In this document: positions 33,061-42,401 of the stretch, one piece after another
Numbering within the stretch: position 1 is the stretch's first letter
Layout of the letters: every line of letters begins with the position of its first letter
Origin: JAFAZI01 sp035501255
Lineage (GTDB): Bacteria > Actinomycetota > Actinomycetes > JAFAQI01
NCBI GenBank assembly: GCA_035501255.1
Contig: DATJWM010000144.1
Coordinates: forward strand, 1-55,815
Reading direction: 5' to 3'
DNA: 55,815 bases
Notes under the pieces: generated by a model
Database searches by the model: none
What the model was told of the DNA's origin: nothing
The model's input: the letters and a program-made list of their open reading frames with translations, nothing else
Program-made: the position numbers and the translations under genes

Positions 33061-34065
33061 ATGCCTGGAATGACGATGGACGCAATGCCGCCACGCTTGA
33101 CCTTCGGTCGCCTGTTCACCGAGTGGTCGTTGCACCCGTGGTCCGCGTCGATCCTGGCTGCACTCGCGATCGGTTATCTCGTCGGGGTCTGGGCGGCGCG
33201 CCGGCACGGCGAACCGGTCCGCGCGCGATACGTCGTGAGCTGGTTGGCCGGGGTCGGCGTACTCGTCGTGGCTACTCAGGGCAGCCCGGCGGTGTACGAC
33301 GACGCCCTGTTCTGGATGCACATGGTCGCGCATCTCATGTTGATCATGGTCGCGCCGGTTCTCCTGGTTGCCGCGCGACCGCTGGATCTCATCATCGCGG
33401 CGACCCCACCCGCGCAGCAAGGTCACGCTCGAGCCGTGATGTCGGGGCGGGTCGTGTCGGCCCTCACCCATCCGTCGGTCGGCCTGGCGCTCTACGCCGC
33501 CCTGATCGTCGGAACCCATCTGACCGGGTTCATGAACACGATGATGATGCACCCGTGGCTCCACGGCGCTGAGGTCGCGATGTACGTCGTCGCCGGCGTG
33601 TTGTTCATGCTGCCTTTGCTCGGCAGCCAGCCGATTCGATGGCAGCTCGCGGCGCCGCTCCAAATGGCGATCCTCGTGATCGCCATGCCGGTTGACACGT
33701 TCACCGGTGTTGTCCTCGGCCAGGCTGCCCGGTATCCGTGGCCGATGATGGCGGCGGTCCATCCGGCCTGGGCGCCGAGCGCGCTCACCGACCTTCATCT
33801 GGGCGGGGCGGTGATGTGGATCGGCGGCGACGCCATCATGGCAGTGCTGCTCGTCTTGGCCGGCCTGCGCTGGGCGCGGCGCGCATCGGAGGGGGACGGA
33901 TCGGAGCTCGGTGGTTGGTTGGAGGCAGCCCGCCTCAACTACCAGCGTGACCTCGTATCCGCCCGGACCAATCCTGCCGACGCAGGGTTTACCGAAGCCG
34001 ACGGTGACGACGCGCTCGCGGCGTACAACGCGTATCTGGCGAGGCTGAACGCCGACCGGGGCTGA
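33061..34065 (+). CDS. ctaG: CtaG-type cytochrome c oxidase assembly membrane protein
   Basis: A 334-residue polytopic membrane protein of the caa3-type CtaG family. His/Met-rich helices FWMHMVAHLMLIMVAPVLLVAARP and HLTGFMNTMMMHPWLHGAEVAMYVV are characteristic and could carry copper through the membrane. DLHLGGAVMWIGGD is the conserved late motif. It supports copper insertion into cytochrome c oxidase. AGGAG (33052-33056) lies before the ATG. It closes the plus-strand copper run and converges on copC-copD. Confidence 0.9.
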   Translation: MPGMTMDAMPPRLTFGRLFTEWSLHPWSASILAALAIGYLVGVWAARRHGEPVRARYVVSWLAGVGVLVVATQGSPAVYDDALFWMHMVAHLMLIMVAPVLLVAARPLDLIIAATPPAQQGHARAVMSGRVVSALTHPSVGLALYAALIVGTHLTGFMNTMMMHPWLHGAEVAMYVVAGVLFMLPLLGSQPIRWQLAAPLQMAILVIAMPVDTFTGVVLGQAARYPWPMMAAVHPAWAPSALTDLHLGGAVMWIGGDAIMAVLLVLAGLRWARRASEGDGSELGGWLEAARLNYQRDLVSARTNPADAGFTEADGDDALAAYNAYLARLNADRG

Positions 34066-34074
34066 GCAGTCGGC

Positions 34075-35757
34075 TCAGTGCGCGGCAAACGAGGTCGTGA
34101 ACTGGACGGCGTTGATCGGCGAGGTTTGAACCTCGAACGTCAGTTGCCATGCGCCCGCGACTGGGAACGCGGCAGACGCGGTCGCCCGGTTGCTCCCCCG
34201 CACCGTCGCGAATTCGACCGGCAGCGAGAAGATGTTGCGTGCCGGCAGGTCGAGTGACCCGGATGCGGAGGTCAACGGCTGCGGGTGACGCGTGCTCGTG
34301 AACGTCGTCAAGGTGATCGTGTCCGGACCCACCCGGCCCGGGGATACCTCAACATCGACCACCAACCCATCCGCCGTCAGCGTGCGATGGACGGTGTCGT
34401 CGACGGCCTCCTTTGCGGGCAGCGTGTTGACGAGCACGCTCGTAAGAAGAAGGACGACGACTCCGATTTCGAGCTCGAGGAAGACGCTCTGCGTCAGATG
34501 CGCACGGATGACCCGCCGACGGAGCGGAAGATCTGACATCCCCGGCGGAGAGGATGAGGCCGACCGAAGCGACCACCGAGCGAAGGCGCCCAGTCCGATC
34601 AGCGCGACCAAGCCGAGGAACTTCGCGCTCACCAGCCGTCCGTAGGAGGTCGTGACGAGCGCTGTCCAGGACAAGCCCACCTCCCGCCAGGCCTGAAAGA
34701 GGCCGGTGAGGAGGATGAGGCCGACACAGACCAGCGCGAGTCGGGAGAACCGCGGAAGGATGTCGAAGAGGTCTTCGTCGCTTGCTCTGCGGAGCAAGCA
34801 GGTTGCGATGACGAGTAGGCCGCCCAACCAGGCGACGGCCGCGAGCACGTGCAGCGATTCGCTCACGACGGACAGCGCCACATTGGCGCCAACGCCGCCA
34901 TGCCCGGCTTCCGCGTATGTCACCGGAAGGGCGAGGATCACCACTCCAACGAACCATTGCGCCGCCCGCACACCGCGCAGCCACAGAGCGGTAGCGATGG
35001 CCGCGAGTACCCACAGCGCGAACCGGATCGCGATCACCCGGCCGAAGTGACTGGTCGCAACGCCGTCCAGCAGGCTGCTGTCGACCACATGCGCCAATGC
35101 GGCGCCCTGTGAGTACGGCGCCTGGATCAAGAAGGTGCCAGCCGTGGCCACAATGCCGAGGGCGATGCCAGCGGCGATCATGCGGCGTTGTCGCCGTACC
35201 TTCGCGCCTGCCGGCCACAGCAGCAGGAAGATCAGGCCGCCCGGTCCGGCCACGAGCGCGAGGTAGCCGAGAAAGCGCATCGTGCCGAGGGCGATGCCGG
35301 TCGACTTGTGGCCTCCTCCGAGACCTGCGAGTCGACCGGTGACCTTGCTGGGGTGTCCGATCGAGAACGTGAAGCCTCCCGAGACCGGGTGGCTGTCGGC
35401 CGAGATCACCCGCCAGGTGACGGTGTATGTGCCGTCCTTGAGATGCGGGGGGAGTCGGACGCCGACGGTAGCGCCCTGTCCGGTGATGTGACCGCCGTCT
35501 CCCTCGTCGACCCGATGCAACTTGTCGTCGAACACCTGGATGTCTTCGCTGTCGACCCCAACGTCCTCGCCGAAGGTGAGGGTGACCTGGCTCGGTTGGC
35601 GAGCCAGAACGGCGCCGTTTGCCGGCGAGGTGTGTTCGAGCACGGCATGGGCGGACGCTGCGCTGGACCCGGCGATGACAAGCCCACCGCTGAGCACGGC
35701 TACCGCAAGGAAACGGCCGCCTCGATGCCGGCGCGTGCGGGGCGATCGTCGGCGCAC
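34075..35757 (-). CDS. CopC-CopD copper resistance/uptake fusion
   Basis: A 560-residue protein. After a signal peptide ending AASA, the mature protein starts HAVLEHTSPANG. The N-terminal His and the later SADSHPVSGGF (Asp and His) form the Cu(II) site of CopC domains. The second part is the CopD domain: about eight membrane helices, with LHVLAAVAWLGGLLVIATCLL and SAKFLGLVALIGLGAF, and a C-terminal extracytoplasmic domain. Such fusions import or sequester copper at the membrane. The GTG at 35757 was chosen because it follows the YcnI stop by 10 bp and opens the signal peptide; a start inside the signal region is possible. Confidence 0.88.
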   Translation of the reverse strand: MRRRSPRTRRHRGGRFLAVAVLSGGLVIAGSSAASAHAVLEHTSPANGAVLARQPSQVTLTFGEDVGVDSEDIQVFDDKLHRVDEGDGGHITGQGATVGVRLPPHLKDGTYTVTWRVISADSHPVSGGFTFSIGHPSKVTGRLAGLGGGHKSTGIALGTMRFLGYLALVAGPGGLIFLLLWPAGAKVRRQRRMIAAGIALGIVATAGTFLIQAPYSQGAALAHVVDSSLLDGVATSHFGRVIAIRFALWVLAAIATALWLRGVRAAQWFVGVVILALPVTYAEAGHGGVGANVALSVVSESLHVLAAVAWLGGLLVIATCLLRRASDEDLFDILPRFSRLALVCVGLILLTGLFQAWREVGLSWTALVTTSYGRLVSAKFLGLVALIGLGAFARWSLRSASSSPPGMSDLPLRRRVIRAHLTQSVFLELEIGVVVLLLTSVLVNTLPAKEAVDDTVHRTLTADGLVVDVEVSPGRVGPDTITLTTFTSTRHPQPLTSASGSLDLPARNIFSLPVEFATVRGSNRATASAAFPVAGAWQLTFEVQTSPINAVQFTTSFAAH

Positions 35758-35767
35758 GCCTGCCGGT

Positions 35768-36469
35768 CTACTGAGCGCGGCGACGGAATCCAAGGACCGC
35801 CACGCCGACCGCGATGACCGCGATGACCAGCGCCGCGATCGCGACCCCGAGGCTCGCGCCGCTGTTCGAAGACGAGGTCGTGCTCTGAGCCGTGGATGCG
35901 GCCGCCGGGCTCGGGCTCGCCGCGGAGGCAGGTTCGAGGTGCAGCACCGGAGCAGGGTGTTCGGGCTCATCTGCGCCTGGGGCCTGGATCTCGATCCATT
36001 TCACGACGTCGCCGTTGCTGTACGTCTGCAGCGCGCGGAACGTAACCGCTGGCGCATCGGGAAGCTGGCCTGCGGTGACCACGAAGTCGTCTGCCTCCCC
36101 GGGCTGTAGCCCGCTGGAGACGCTGTTCGCGGTCCAGGTGACCTCGGACACCGCTTCGGTGATGGGGCCATCGTCAGTGGTGACGGGGTGGGCGAGTTTG
36201 GATGTCTTTGTCGTGAAGTGCCAACCTGGGTGCGGTTCAACCAGGACGTCCAGCAGCGGGTCGTTCGTAGGGAAGTAGACCTGAAGTTTGATGGTGGCAG
36301 CCTTGCTCTCCTCATTCGGCGTGCGAAACATCACCGCGGCGTCGCTCGCGCCCTGAACGGGCTGGTCCGTGTGTACGGTCACATGGGCGGAGGCGGGGAT
36401 CGCGGTGAGCAGCACAAGCCCCCCGGCAGCGAGAACAACCCCGGCGGTTCGGCTCGAGAACTTCTTCAC
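35768..36469 (-). CDS. YcnI/DUF1775 copper-binding membrane-anchored protein
   Basis: A 233-residue protein with signal peptide (KKFSSRTAGVVLAAGGLVLL, cleavage before AHVTV), a DUF1775 domain and a C-terminal helix (LGVAIAALVIAVIAVGVAVLGF) with a basic stop-transfer tail. The mature N-terminal His and the Trp residues (GWHF; VTWTA) match YcnI-type copper sites. These proteins are usually encoded with CopC and CopD, as here (10-bp gap). The GTG at 36469 has GAGAGG upstream; a GTG two codons earlier at 36475 is the alternative. Confidence 0.87.
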   Translation of the reverse strand: MKKFSSRTAGVVLAAGGLVLLTAIPASAHVTVHTDQPVQGASDAAVMFRTPNEESKAATIKLQVYFPTNDPLLDVLVEPHPGWHFTTKTSKLAHPVTTDDGPITEAVSEVTWTANSVSSGLQPGEADDFVVTAGQLPDAPAVTFRALQTYSNGDVVKWIEIQAPGADEPEHPAPVLHLEPASAASPSPAAASTAQSTTSSSNSGASLGVAIAALVIAVIAVGVAVLGFRRRAQ

Positions 36470-36600
36470 CTGCACACCTCTCGCGGTGGAATGGATCCGT
36501 TGCATTAGGAGTCGTCGGAGGGCGCGGAAAGTTCCCCGCCGGGCTGGTAGTGCTGCCCGGAACGCCGTTGTGTGCCGCACCCGGTTGTTGATCGTCCGGC

Positions 36601-37668
36601 TCAGGTGCTCGGGACCAGTCGAGAGGTTTGCGCGGGAAGGTCAGCGTAGGTGACGATTCCCGGGCGGGCCGCGACGACCGCGGGGATGGCGTTCACGACC
36701 GGCATGGCGGTGATCACCGATCCGATCGCGAGCATGTCCTGCATGCTCATCGACGTGAAGTCCTGCGGAAGGACCTCCGCGCGGACGTTCACCTGAGGGT
36801 GACCGCGCACCTCGATCTGGTAGGCCATCGCGATCTCCCAGGCCGGGTCGAGACTCGGCGAGACCGTCCAGCGCACGTTGGCTTCGATGACGTCTGTGCC
36901 GCGGTGGACGCCGAACCACTTCGCGTCGATCCCGGCCACCGTGCCCGCCTTGACGTCCCGGCCGGGTACGTCGAGGTCGGTCGTCGCGTGCGCGAACTCG
37001 ACGTCGCAGCGTACGTCGTTGATCTCGATGCCCAGCAGGTCGGCGATCGCCTCGACCGAGTCGCCGAACGGGGCGGTGGCCTTGACCACGTCCTCGGCAT
37101 GCCCGGGGTCGCCGGCGGGTCGGCCCCAACCGAGCTCGTCCTGGTTGGCGTCGGCGGCCCACAGGCCGATGTCGAAGGACTCGAGGACGCGGACGTAGTT
37201 GACCTCGCGGCACACGCCGGAGGCGACCGCGGCGAGGTAGTCGGCGAAACCGGGATTGACCCCGCTGCCGAACATGCTCGCCCCGCCCGCCAGCGCGGCC
37301 CGGTTGAGGGTGTCGCGGGCCTCCTCGCCGTACGCTCGGCCGGTCAGGAACGAGGCGGTCGTCAAGACGTTAATCCCGGCGCGGAGCAGGGTCGAGAGGT
37401 GCTCGACGTCGGGGTGCAGCGGCATATAGAGGACACAGTCCGGTGCCAGCGCGATGATCTCGTCGATGTCGCCCGTGGCCGTCACGCCGATTGTGCGATC
37501 GAGCCCCGCGAGCTCGCCGACGTCCTTGCCGACCTTGTCCTTGCTGTAGGCGTACAGGCCCACGAGCTCGAGGTCGGGGCGTTCGAGGACCGACCTCAGG
37601 GCTTGCCGGGCGACGTTGCCGGTCGTCCATTGCACGACCCGGATCGGTCGGGTAGCTGGGTTCGGCAT
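36601..37668 (-). CDS. DapB-like NAD(P)-dependent oxidoreductase
   Basis: A 355-residue protein of the dihydrodipicolinate-reductase-like/diaminopimelate-dehydrogenase-like group. RVVQWTTGNVARQALRSVLE is the Rossmann nucleotide site; LHPDVEHLSTLLRAGINVLTTASF and GSGVNPGFADYLA are typical of the group. It is longer than true DapB (about 250 residues), and actinobacterial members are not lysine enzymes as far as known; some are called amine dehydrogenase-like. The substrate is not assignable. GAGGGAG precedes the ATG. It follows the alcohol dehydrogenase gene on the same strand with a 73-bp gap. Confidence 0.78.
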   Translation of the reverse strand: MPNPATRPIRVVQWTTGNVARQALRSVLERPDLELVGLYAYSKDKVGKDVGELAGLDRTIGVTATGDIDEIIALAPDCVLYMPLHPDVEHLSTLLRAGINVLTTASFLTGRAYGEEARDTLNRAALAGGASMFGSGVNPGFADYLAAVASGVCREVNYVRVLESFDIGLWAADANQDELGWGRPAGDPGHAEDVVKATAPFGDSVEAIADLLGIEINDVRCDVEFAHATTDLDVPGRDVKAGTVAGIDAKWFGVHRGTDVIEANVRWTVSPSLDPAWEIAMAYQIEVRGHPQVNVRAEVLPQDFTSMSMQDMLAIGSVITAMPVVNAIPAVVAARPGIVTYADLPAQTSRLVPST

Positions 37669-37741
37669 CGGTCTCCCTCAACCCCGGTCGGCTCGTTCGA
37701 GCGACCGGCGGCGATGCTATCGCCAGGCTGGCGGCGAGCCG

Positions 37742-38746
37742 TCAGCAGGCAACCCGGAGGACGGCCGCTCCGGTAACGCCGTCGTGAGCCAGGTCGCGAA
37801 GGGCCCGGTTGGCCTCCGCGAGCGGGTACGGCGCGGTCGTCACGTCGAGCGCCATCCGCGCCGCCAGCGCGAGGAACTCCTCCCCGTCGCGGCGGGTATT
37901 TGCCGTGACGCTGCGCACCCGGCGCTCCTGGAAGAGGTGCTGTTGGTAGTTCAGGGTCGGGATGTCGCTGAGATGGATGCCGGCGATGGCCAGGGTGCCG
38001 CCGCGATCGAGGGCGGACAAACAGGCGGGGACGATGTCGCCGGCCGGCGCGAACAGGATGGCCGAGTCCAACGGCTCCGGAGGAGGCGCCGTAGCGCTGC
38101 CGACCGAGTCGGCGCCGAGGTCGTCGGCCAGGTCTCGCGCTGCCGGCGAGCGGGTCATCACGTGCACCCGGGCTCCCAGGTGGAGCGCGACCTGGGCGGT
38201 GAGGTGCGCGGAGGCGCCGAAGCCGTAGATGCCGAGACGGCCACCGGGAGGCAGGTCGGCCAGCCGCAGCGCGCGATAGCCGATGATGCCGGCGCACAGC
38301 AGCGGAGCCGCGGTGGTGTCGTCGAAGACGTCGGGGATCGCGTAGGCGTAGTCCTCGTCGACGACGGCGTATTCGGCGTACCCGCCGTCGCTGTCCCACC
38401 CGGTGAACTGCGGGTCGACGCACAAGTTTTCCTGGCCGCGCCGACACCATCGGCACCGCCCGCAGGTGTGGCGCAGCCAGGCGATCCCGACCCGGTCGCC
38501 GATCGCGAAGCGGTCTGCTCCATCGCCCAGGCGGTCGACCGTGCCGACGACCTCGTGCCCCGGAACGACGCCCTGCCGCTTGGGAGCGAGGTCGCCCTCG
38601 GCGAGGTGCAGGTCGGTGCGGCACACGCCGCACACCGAGACCGCAACCCGGACCTGGCCGGAACCCGGGGTCGGGTCGGCGAGCGAGCGTTCGACCAGCG
38701 GGTGCGCGTCGATCGGTCCCGGCACATCGACCGTCCACGCCTTCAC
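37742..38746 (-). CDS. Zinc-dependent alcohol dehydrogenase (AdhA/AdhP-like)
   Basis: A 334-residue medium-chain dehydrogenase. The catalytic zinc ligands are seen in SVCGVCRTDLHLAEGD (Cys) and PGHEVVGTVDRLG (His-Glu). The structural zinc loop CGRCRWCRRGQENLC has all four Cys. GRLGIYGFGASAHLT is the NAD(P) site. It oxidises alcohols or reduces aldehydes; actinobacterial homologues act on a range of chain lengths. The GTG at 38746 is chosen because VKAWTVDVPGP is the usual start; the Shine-Dalgarno sequence is weak. Confidence 0.88.
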   Translation of the reverse strand: MKAWTVDVPGPIDAHPLVERSLADPTPGSGQVRVAVSVCGVCRTDLHLAEGDLAPKRQGVVPGHEVVGTVDRLGDGADRFAIGDRVGIAWLRHTCGRCRWCRRGQENLCVDPQFTGWDSDGGYAEYAVVDEDYAYAIPDVFDDTTAAPLLCAGIIGYRALRLADLPPGGRLGIYGFGASAHLTAQVALHLGARVHVMTRSPAARDLADDLGADSVGSATAPPPEPLDSAILFAPAGDIVPACLSALDRGGTLAIAGIHLSDIPTLNYQQHLFQERRVRSVTANTRRDGEEFLALAARMALDVTTAPYPLAEANRALRDLAHDGVTGAAVLRVAC

Positions 38747-38848
38747 GACACCCAGCGTGGACGATGGCGGCGGATTTCGGAAGCGTCGGCCGCCGCCGGT
38801 CTCCGGCCGGGCGACCTGCCGGGGGTAGCCCGTCATCGACTCGGTGCT

Positions 38849-39005
38849 CTACACGCCGCTGCCGAGTCTGAAGATCGTCTCGACGAAGTTGGGGTCGGGG
38901 CGGCGTCGCTCGGAGGAACTTCAGCGTCCAGTCCGATCGCACCCCGTAGGTGTCGATGCCGTGCGTGATCGTGGACAGCCCTCGACCCGCGCGGGCGGAG
39001 CAACG
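38849..39005 (-). pseudogene. Possible decayed C-terminal gene fragment (family not recognised)
   Basis: The 306 bp between the alcohol dehydrogenase and FtsX genes hold no intact gene. On the minus strand, one frame reads HGIDTYGVRSDWTLKFL and a second, one base out of phase, reads ERRRPDPNFVETIFRLGSGV followed by TAG at 38851. Skipping one C in CTCCGAGCG (near 38906) joins them into a smooth protein-like end. The first frame is closed upstream by TGA at 39008. This looks like the tail of a lost gene, but I cannot name the family. The remainder (38747-38848, 39006-39052) shows nothing. Confidence 0.35.
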
Positions 39006-39052
39006 TCACGGAATCCACCGAATCGCGCCGAAGGCGCCGATACGTTGAGTCG

Positions 39053-41731
39053 ATGTCACGCCCGGCCTGGACGACCCCCCCGTGGACGCGGGCGCCGTTC
39101 CTGCTCCGGCGTGAGCCGAGCGCGGCAGTGGCCATCGCCGTCTCCGCCACCTTGCTCGGTCTCGCCTGTGCGGCGCTCCCGCTCTACCTGGTCTCGGCCG
39201 CGTCGGCGTCGGTCGCCCTGCAGGCCAAGGACGTGTGTCCCGCCCAACTCGGTGACGACGCCTCGGGCAGCGGTCCGGTCCGTGGTGTCCCCGCAGCGCT
39301 CGGCTCGCTCGGCAGCACCGCCGATCGCACCCTCGCGCGCGCCGGAGCGGGCCGGCGCGGGCTCGCGCCCGCGGTCGTGACGATGTCGCGATCGGGGCTG
39401 GTGCTCAGCCGGCCGGGGATCCCGGCATCGCCGGTGCAACTCGCGACGAGCACCGGCGGCCTCGACCACGTCGCCGTCGTGTCCAGCGCGGGTGGCACCG
39501 GCGTGTGGCTGTCCGACGACGTCGCATCGGCGTTCCGGGTGCGACCCGGTCAGGAAGTCTCGCTCGCCGGCGGTGGCCCGGCCACGCGAGTTCGGGTCGC
39601 GGGCATCTACCGCGACCTGGTGGGGACGTCGCTTCCGGAATTCTGGTGCACCCAGACGGCGATCTTCGGGCTGCCGGACTCCAACGCCCCTCCGCCGCCG
39701 GTCGTGCTCACCGACCGGGCGACGTTTCTGCGCGCACTGAGCGCGACGGGCGTCCGGACGGTGACTTACCTGGACTTCCAGCGATTCTTCACCGGTCACA
39801 GCACCTTGCCGCAGGCCCGCCGGGTGGCGGCCGGTGCCACCGCGTTCACCCGGGCGGTGGGTGAGGCGACGATCCGGGGTCCGGAGGCGCCCCCGACCGG
39901 CCACCGGTCCGCCGGCGGGTTCACGCTCGCCGCCTCGCCGCCGGTTCGGCTGACCGCGCTGGTCAGCGACGCCGCCGCGGTCGAGAACTCGCTGCGGGGC
40001 AGCGTCGCGCCTGTGTCCGTCGCGGCCGTGATCATCGCGGCGCTGCTCGTCGGTCTCGCCGGTTCCTATTGGGTGGACCGGCGCCGGATCGAGCTCGGTC
40101 TGCTCAGCGTGCGCGGCGTCGGACCCGTCGCGCTGGGAGTCAAGGGGGCGCTCGAGTCCGTCGTACCCGTGGTGCTGGGCGTCCTGTTGGGCTGGGGCCT
40201 GTCGCTGGTCGTCGTGCCGTGGCTCGGGCCCAGCCGGCTGCTGACCTCAACCGCGCGCCTGGAGGCCCTTGGCCTGTCGGCGATCGGTGCCGCCGTCGGA
40301 CTGCTCTTGGTCGCGGGGGTTGCCGCCGCCCGCTCGCGCGGGTTGCTCGAGCGACCGGTCGGTCACCGGGCGCCGCGGTGGACGCGCATCCCGTTCGAGC
40401 TGGTCGGTCTCGCCGGCGCGCTGTGGGCGTGGCGCTCGCTGGGACAGGTCGGAGTGCAGCCGGCGGGGAACGCGGTCAGCCACGTGCCGGCGTCGTTCCT
40501 GGTCTTTCCGTTGCTGTTCGTCCTGAGTCTCGCGATCTTCGCCGGACGAGTGCTGGCCGCAGTTCTGGGCAGTGGGCTGCCGAACAAGGTGACGCGAGAG
40601 TCGCCGCCCGCCGTCTGGCTGGCGGTACGCCGGCTCAGTGGCGGGCCACAGATAGCGGCGTTGCTCATGCTCTCGGCGACCGCCTCGCTCGCCATCTTGA
40701 TGTACTCCTCCGCCCTGACCCGCTCACAACAGTCGACGCTTTATGCGAAGGCGGAGGTGTTCGTGGGATCGGACGTGTCCGCTCAAATTGCCGGTCCGGT
40801 CCGTGTCCCGCCGGAGCTCGCTCGGTCCGCGACGATCGTCACGACCTCGACCGCGGGCAATGTCGGACCCGCCACGGTGAAGATCCTTGCGGTGAACCCA
40901 CGGACCTTCGCGCAGGGCGCGTACTGGAACTCGGCGTTGTCCGACCACTCGCTTGCGGACCTGCTCCGGCGTCTGTCCGACGCGCGCGGCGACGCCCACA
41001 ATCTTCCGGTCATCGAGTCCGGCAGTGCGGTCGGGCTGCCCGGCGGCTTGAGCTTCGTGGCGGCTCCGCAAGCCGGCACGGTGAACCTTCACGTGGTCGC
41101 GACCACGCCGACGTTCCCCGGACAGAACGGCACCGGGCCGTTGCTGGTCACGACCCAGGCGGACTTCGCCCGGATCCCGATCGTGGCGACGACCGTCTTG
41201 TGGTCGCACGGCACGGAACCCGCCGTGCTCAACGATCTGGCCCGGGCAGGCGACGTCGTCCCGGTCGTCGTCTCGCGTCACGACGTCGTCGGCGCGACCG
41301 CGTTCGCCGCGATTGCGTGGACGTTCGCCTACCTCCAGTCACTCGGCGTGCTCGCGGGGCTCGCGACCGCGGGTGGGCTCCTGCTGTTCCTCTCCACCCG
41401 CGCCCGGGCGCGGGGCTTGGCCTACGTGCTGGCGCGACGGATGGGCCTGAGTCGGGCCGCGCACGCGCGGTCCCTCGCCCTCGAGGTGGCGGTGATGCTC
41501 GGGCTCGGCGGCCTCGCGGGAGCGGCGGTGGGCTGGCTCGCCGTGGAGTTGGCTGCCCGCCATCTCAACGAACTGCCCGATCTCGCGCCGCCCCCGTTGC
41601 TGGTCGCGCCCTTCGCGGTTCTGGCAGGAGCGACCGCAGCGATCGCGGTGACCTGGCTCGTCGCGGTCGCCTGGGCTCAGCACGCCGCCGATCGGGCTCG
41701 ACCCGCCGAGCTGTTGCGGCTCGATGCCTGA
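39053..41731 (+). CDS. FtsX/MacB-type ABC transporter permease
   Basis: An 892-residue membrane protein. One N-terminal helix (AAVAIAVSATLLGLACAALPLYL) is followed by an extracytoplasmic domain of about 270 residues. A block of FtsX-like helices comes next (APVSVAAVIIAALLVGLAGSYWV; GVLLGWGLSLVVVPWLG; AAVGLLLVAGVAAA), then a second large extracytoplasmic domain and a final three-helix FtsX unit (LGGLAGAAVGWLAVELAA; PFAVLAGATAAIAVTWLVAVAW). This layout is that of two FtsX modules in one chain. It overlaps the first ATPase gene by 8 bp. Such systems export lipoproteins, peptides or move substrates mechanically; the cargo here is unknown. Confidence 0.83.
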   Translation: MSRPAWTTPPWTRAPFLLRREPSAAVAIAVSATLLGLACAALPLYLVSAASASVALQAKDVCPAQLGDDASGSGPVRGVPAALGSLGSTADRTLARAGAGRRGLAPAVVTMSRSGLVLSRPGIPASPVQLATSTGGLDHVAVVSSAGGTGVWLSDDVASAFRVRPGQEVSLAGGGPATRVRVAGIYRDLVGTSLPEFWCTQTAIFGLPDSNAPPPPVVLTDRATFLRALSATGVRTVTYLDFQRFFTGHSTLPQARRVAAGATAFTRAVGEATIRGPEAPPTGHRSAGGFTLAASPPVRLTALVSDAAAVENSLRGSVAPVSVAAVIIAALLVGLAGSYWVDRRRIELGLLSVRGVGPVALGVKGALESVVPVVLGVLLGWGLSLVVVPWLGPSRLLTSTARLEALGLSAIGAAVGLLLVAGVAAARSRGLLERPVGHRAPRWTRIPFELVGLAGALWAWRSLGQVGVQPAGNAVSHVPASFLVFPLLFVLSLAIFAGRVLAAVLGSGLPNKVTRESPPAVWLAVRRLSGGPQIAALLMLSATASLAILMYSSALTRSQQSTLYAKAEVFVGSDVSAQIAGPVRVPPELARSATIVTTSTAGNVGPATVKILAVNPRTFAQGAYWNSALSDHSLADLLRRLSDARGDAHNLPVIESGSAVGLPGGLSFVAAPQAGTVNLHVVATTPTFPGQNGTGPLLVTTQADFARIPIVATTVLWSHGTEPAVLNDLARAGDVVPVVVSRHDVVGATAFAAIAWTFAYLQSLGVLAGLATAGGLLLFLSTRARARGLAYVLARRMGLSRAAHARSLALEVAVMLGLGGLAGAAVGWLAVELAARHLNELPDLAPPPLLVAPFAVLAGATAAIAVTWLVAVAWAQHAADRARPAELLRLDA

Positions 41732-42401
41732 GCCCGAGATCGCGGCGTCGGTGCGCGCGGTCGACAAGTCCTACGCCAGCGGTAGCGGCGAGGTCGTGGC
41801 GCTGCACGACGTGTCCTTCGACGTACCAGCCGGCCGGACCTTGGCGGTCTTCGGGCCGTCGGGCTCCGGCAAGTCGACCCTGCTACGCATCCTCGCCGCC
41901 GTCGATCGGCCCGACCACGGCAGCGTGCGGGTGGGTGACGTGGAGATCAGCAGCTGCTCACAGCGCCGCCGGCGCGCGGTACGCCGGCGGGAGATCGCCT
42001 ATGTCTTGCAGGACCCGAGCCACAACCTCGTGCCCTATCTCGACTCGGTGGCTCAGCTTCGGCTCGCGCTGTCGCTGCGGGGGAAGCGGGCGGGCGCCTA
42101 CGACCCGGTGGAGCTCCTGGAGTTACTTGGACTCGGGCACCGCTGCCGTCACTATCCCGCCCAGCTCTCCGGCGGCGAGCAGCAGCGCCTCGCGGTCGGG
42201 GCCGCGGTGGTCGGGGCGCCGTCCCTCGTGGTCCTCGACGAGCCGACGGCGGAGCTGGACAGCGGATCGACGGATGCGTTGCTGGCGGCCGTCGGCCAAC
42301 TCCGGGACCGTGGCGTGACCTTCGTCGCGTCCTCTCACGATGTGGCCGTCCGGGAGGTCGCCGACCAGGTGGTCGAGCTGCACCTCGGGAGCATCGGGTG
42401 A
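41724..42401 (+). CDS. ABC transporter ATPase (LolD/MacB-type)
   Basis: A 225-residue ATP-binding subunit with Walker A GPSGSGKST, Q-loop VLQDPSHNLVP, signature QLSGGEQQRLAVG, Walker B LVVLDEPTAEL and switch His in VASSHD. All functional residues are intact. It pairs with the FtsX permease (8-bp overlap upstream) and with the second ATPase downstream (4-bp GTGA overlap), so a complex with two different ATPases was intended by the operon. Confidence 0.92.
   Translation: MPEPEIAASVRAVDKSYASGSGEVVALHDVSFDVPAGRTLAVFGPSGSGKSTLLRILAAVDRPDHGSVRVGDVEISSCSQRRRRAVRRREIAYVLQDPSHNLVPYLDSVAQLRLALSLRGKRAGAYDPVELLELLGLGHRCRHYPAQLSGGEQQRLAVGAAVVGAPSLVVLDEPTAELDSGSTDALLAAVGQLRDRGVTFVASSHDVAVREVADQVVELHLGSIG

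Noticed and set aside
37596..38942. A 448-codon minus-strand frame over the alcohol dehydrogenase
   Set aside because: The zinc-dehydrogenase frame at 37742-38746 has all catalytic motifs; this one is Arg-rich noise apart from its first few residues, which belong to the possible fossil.
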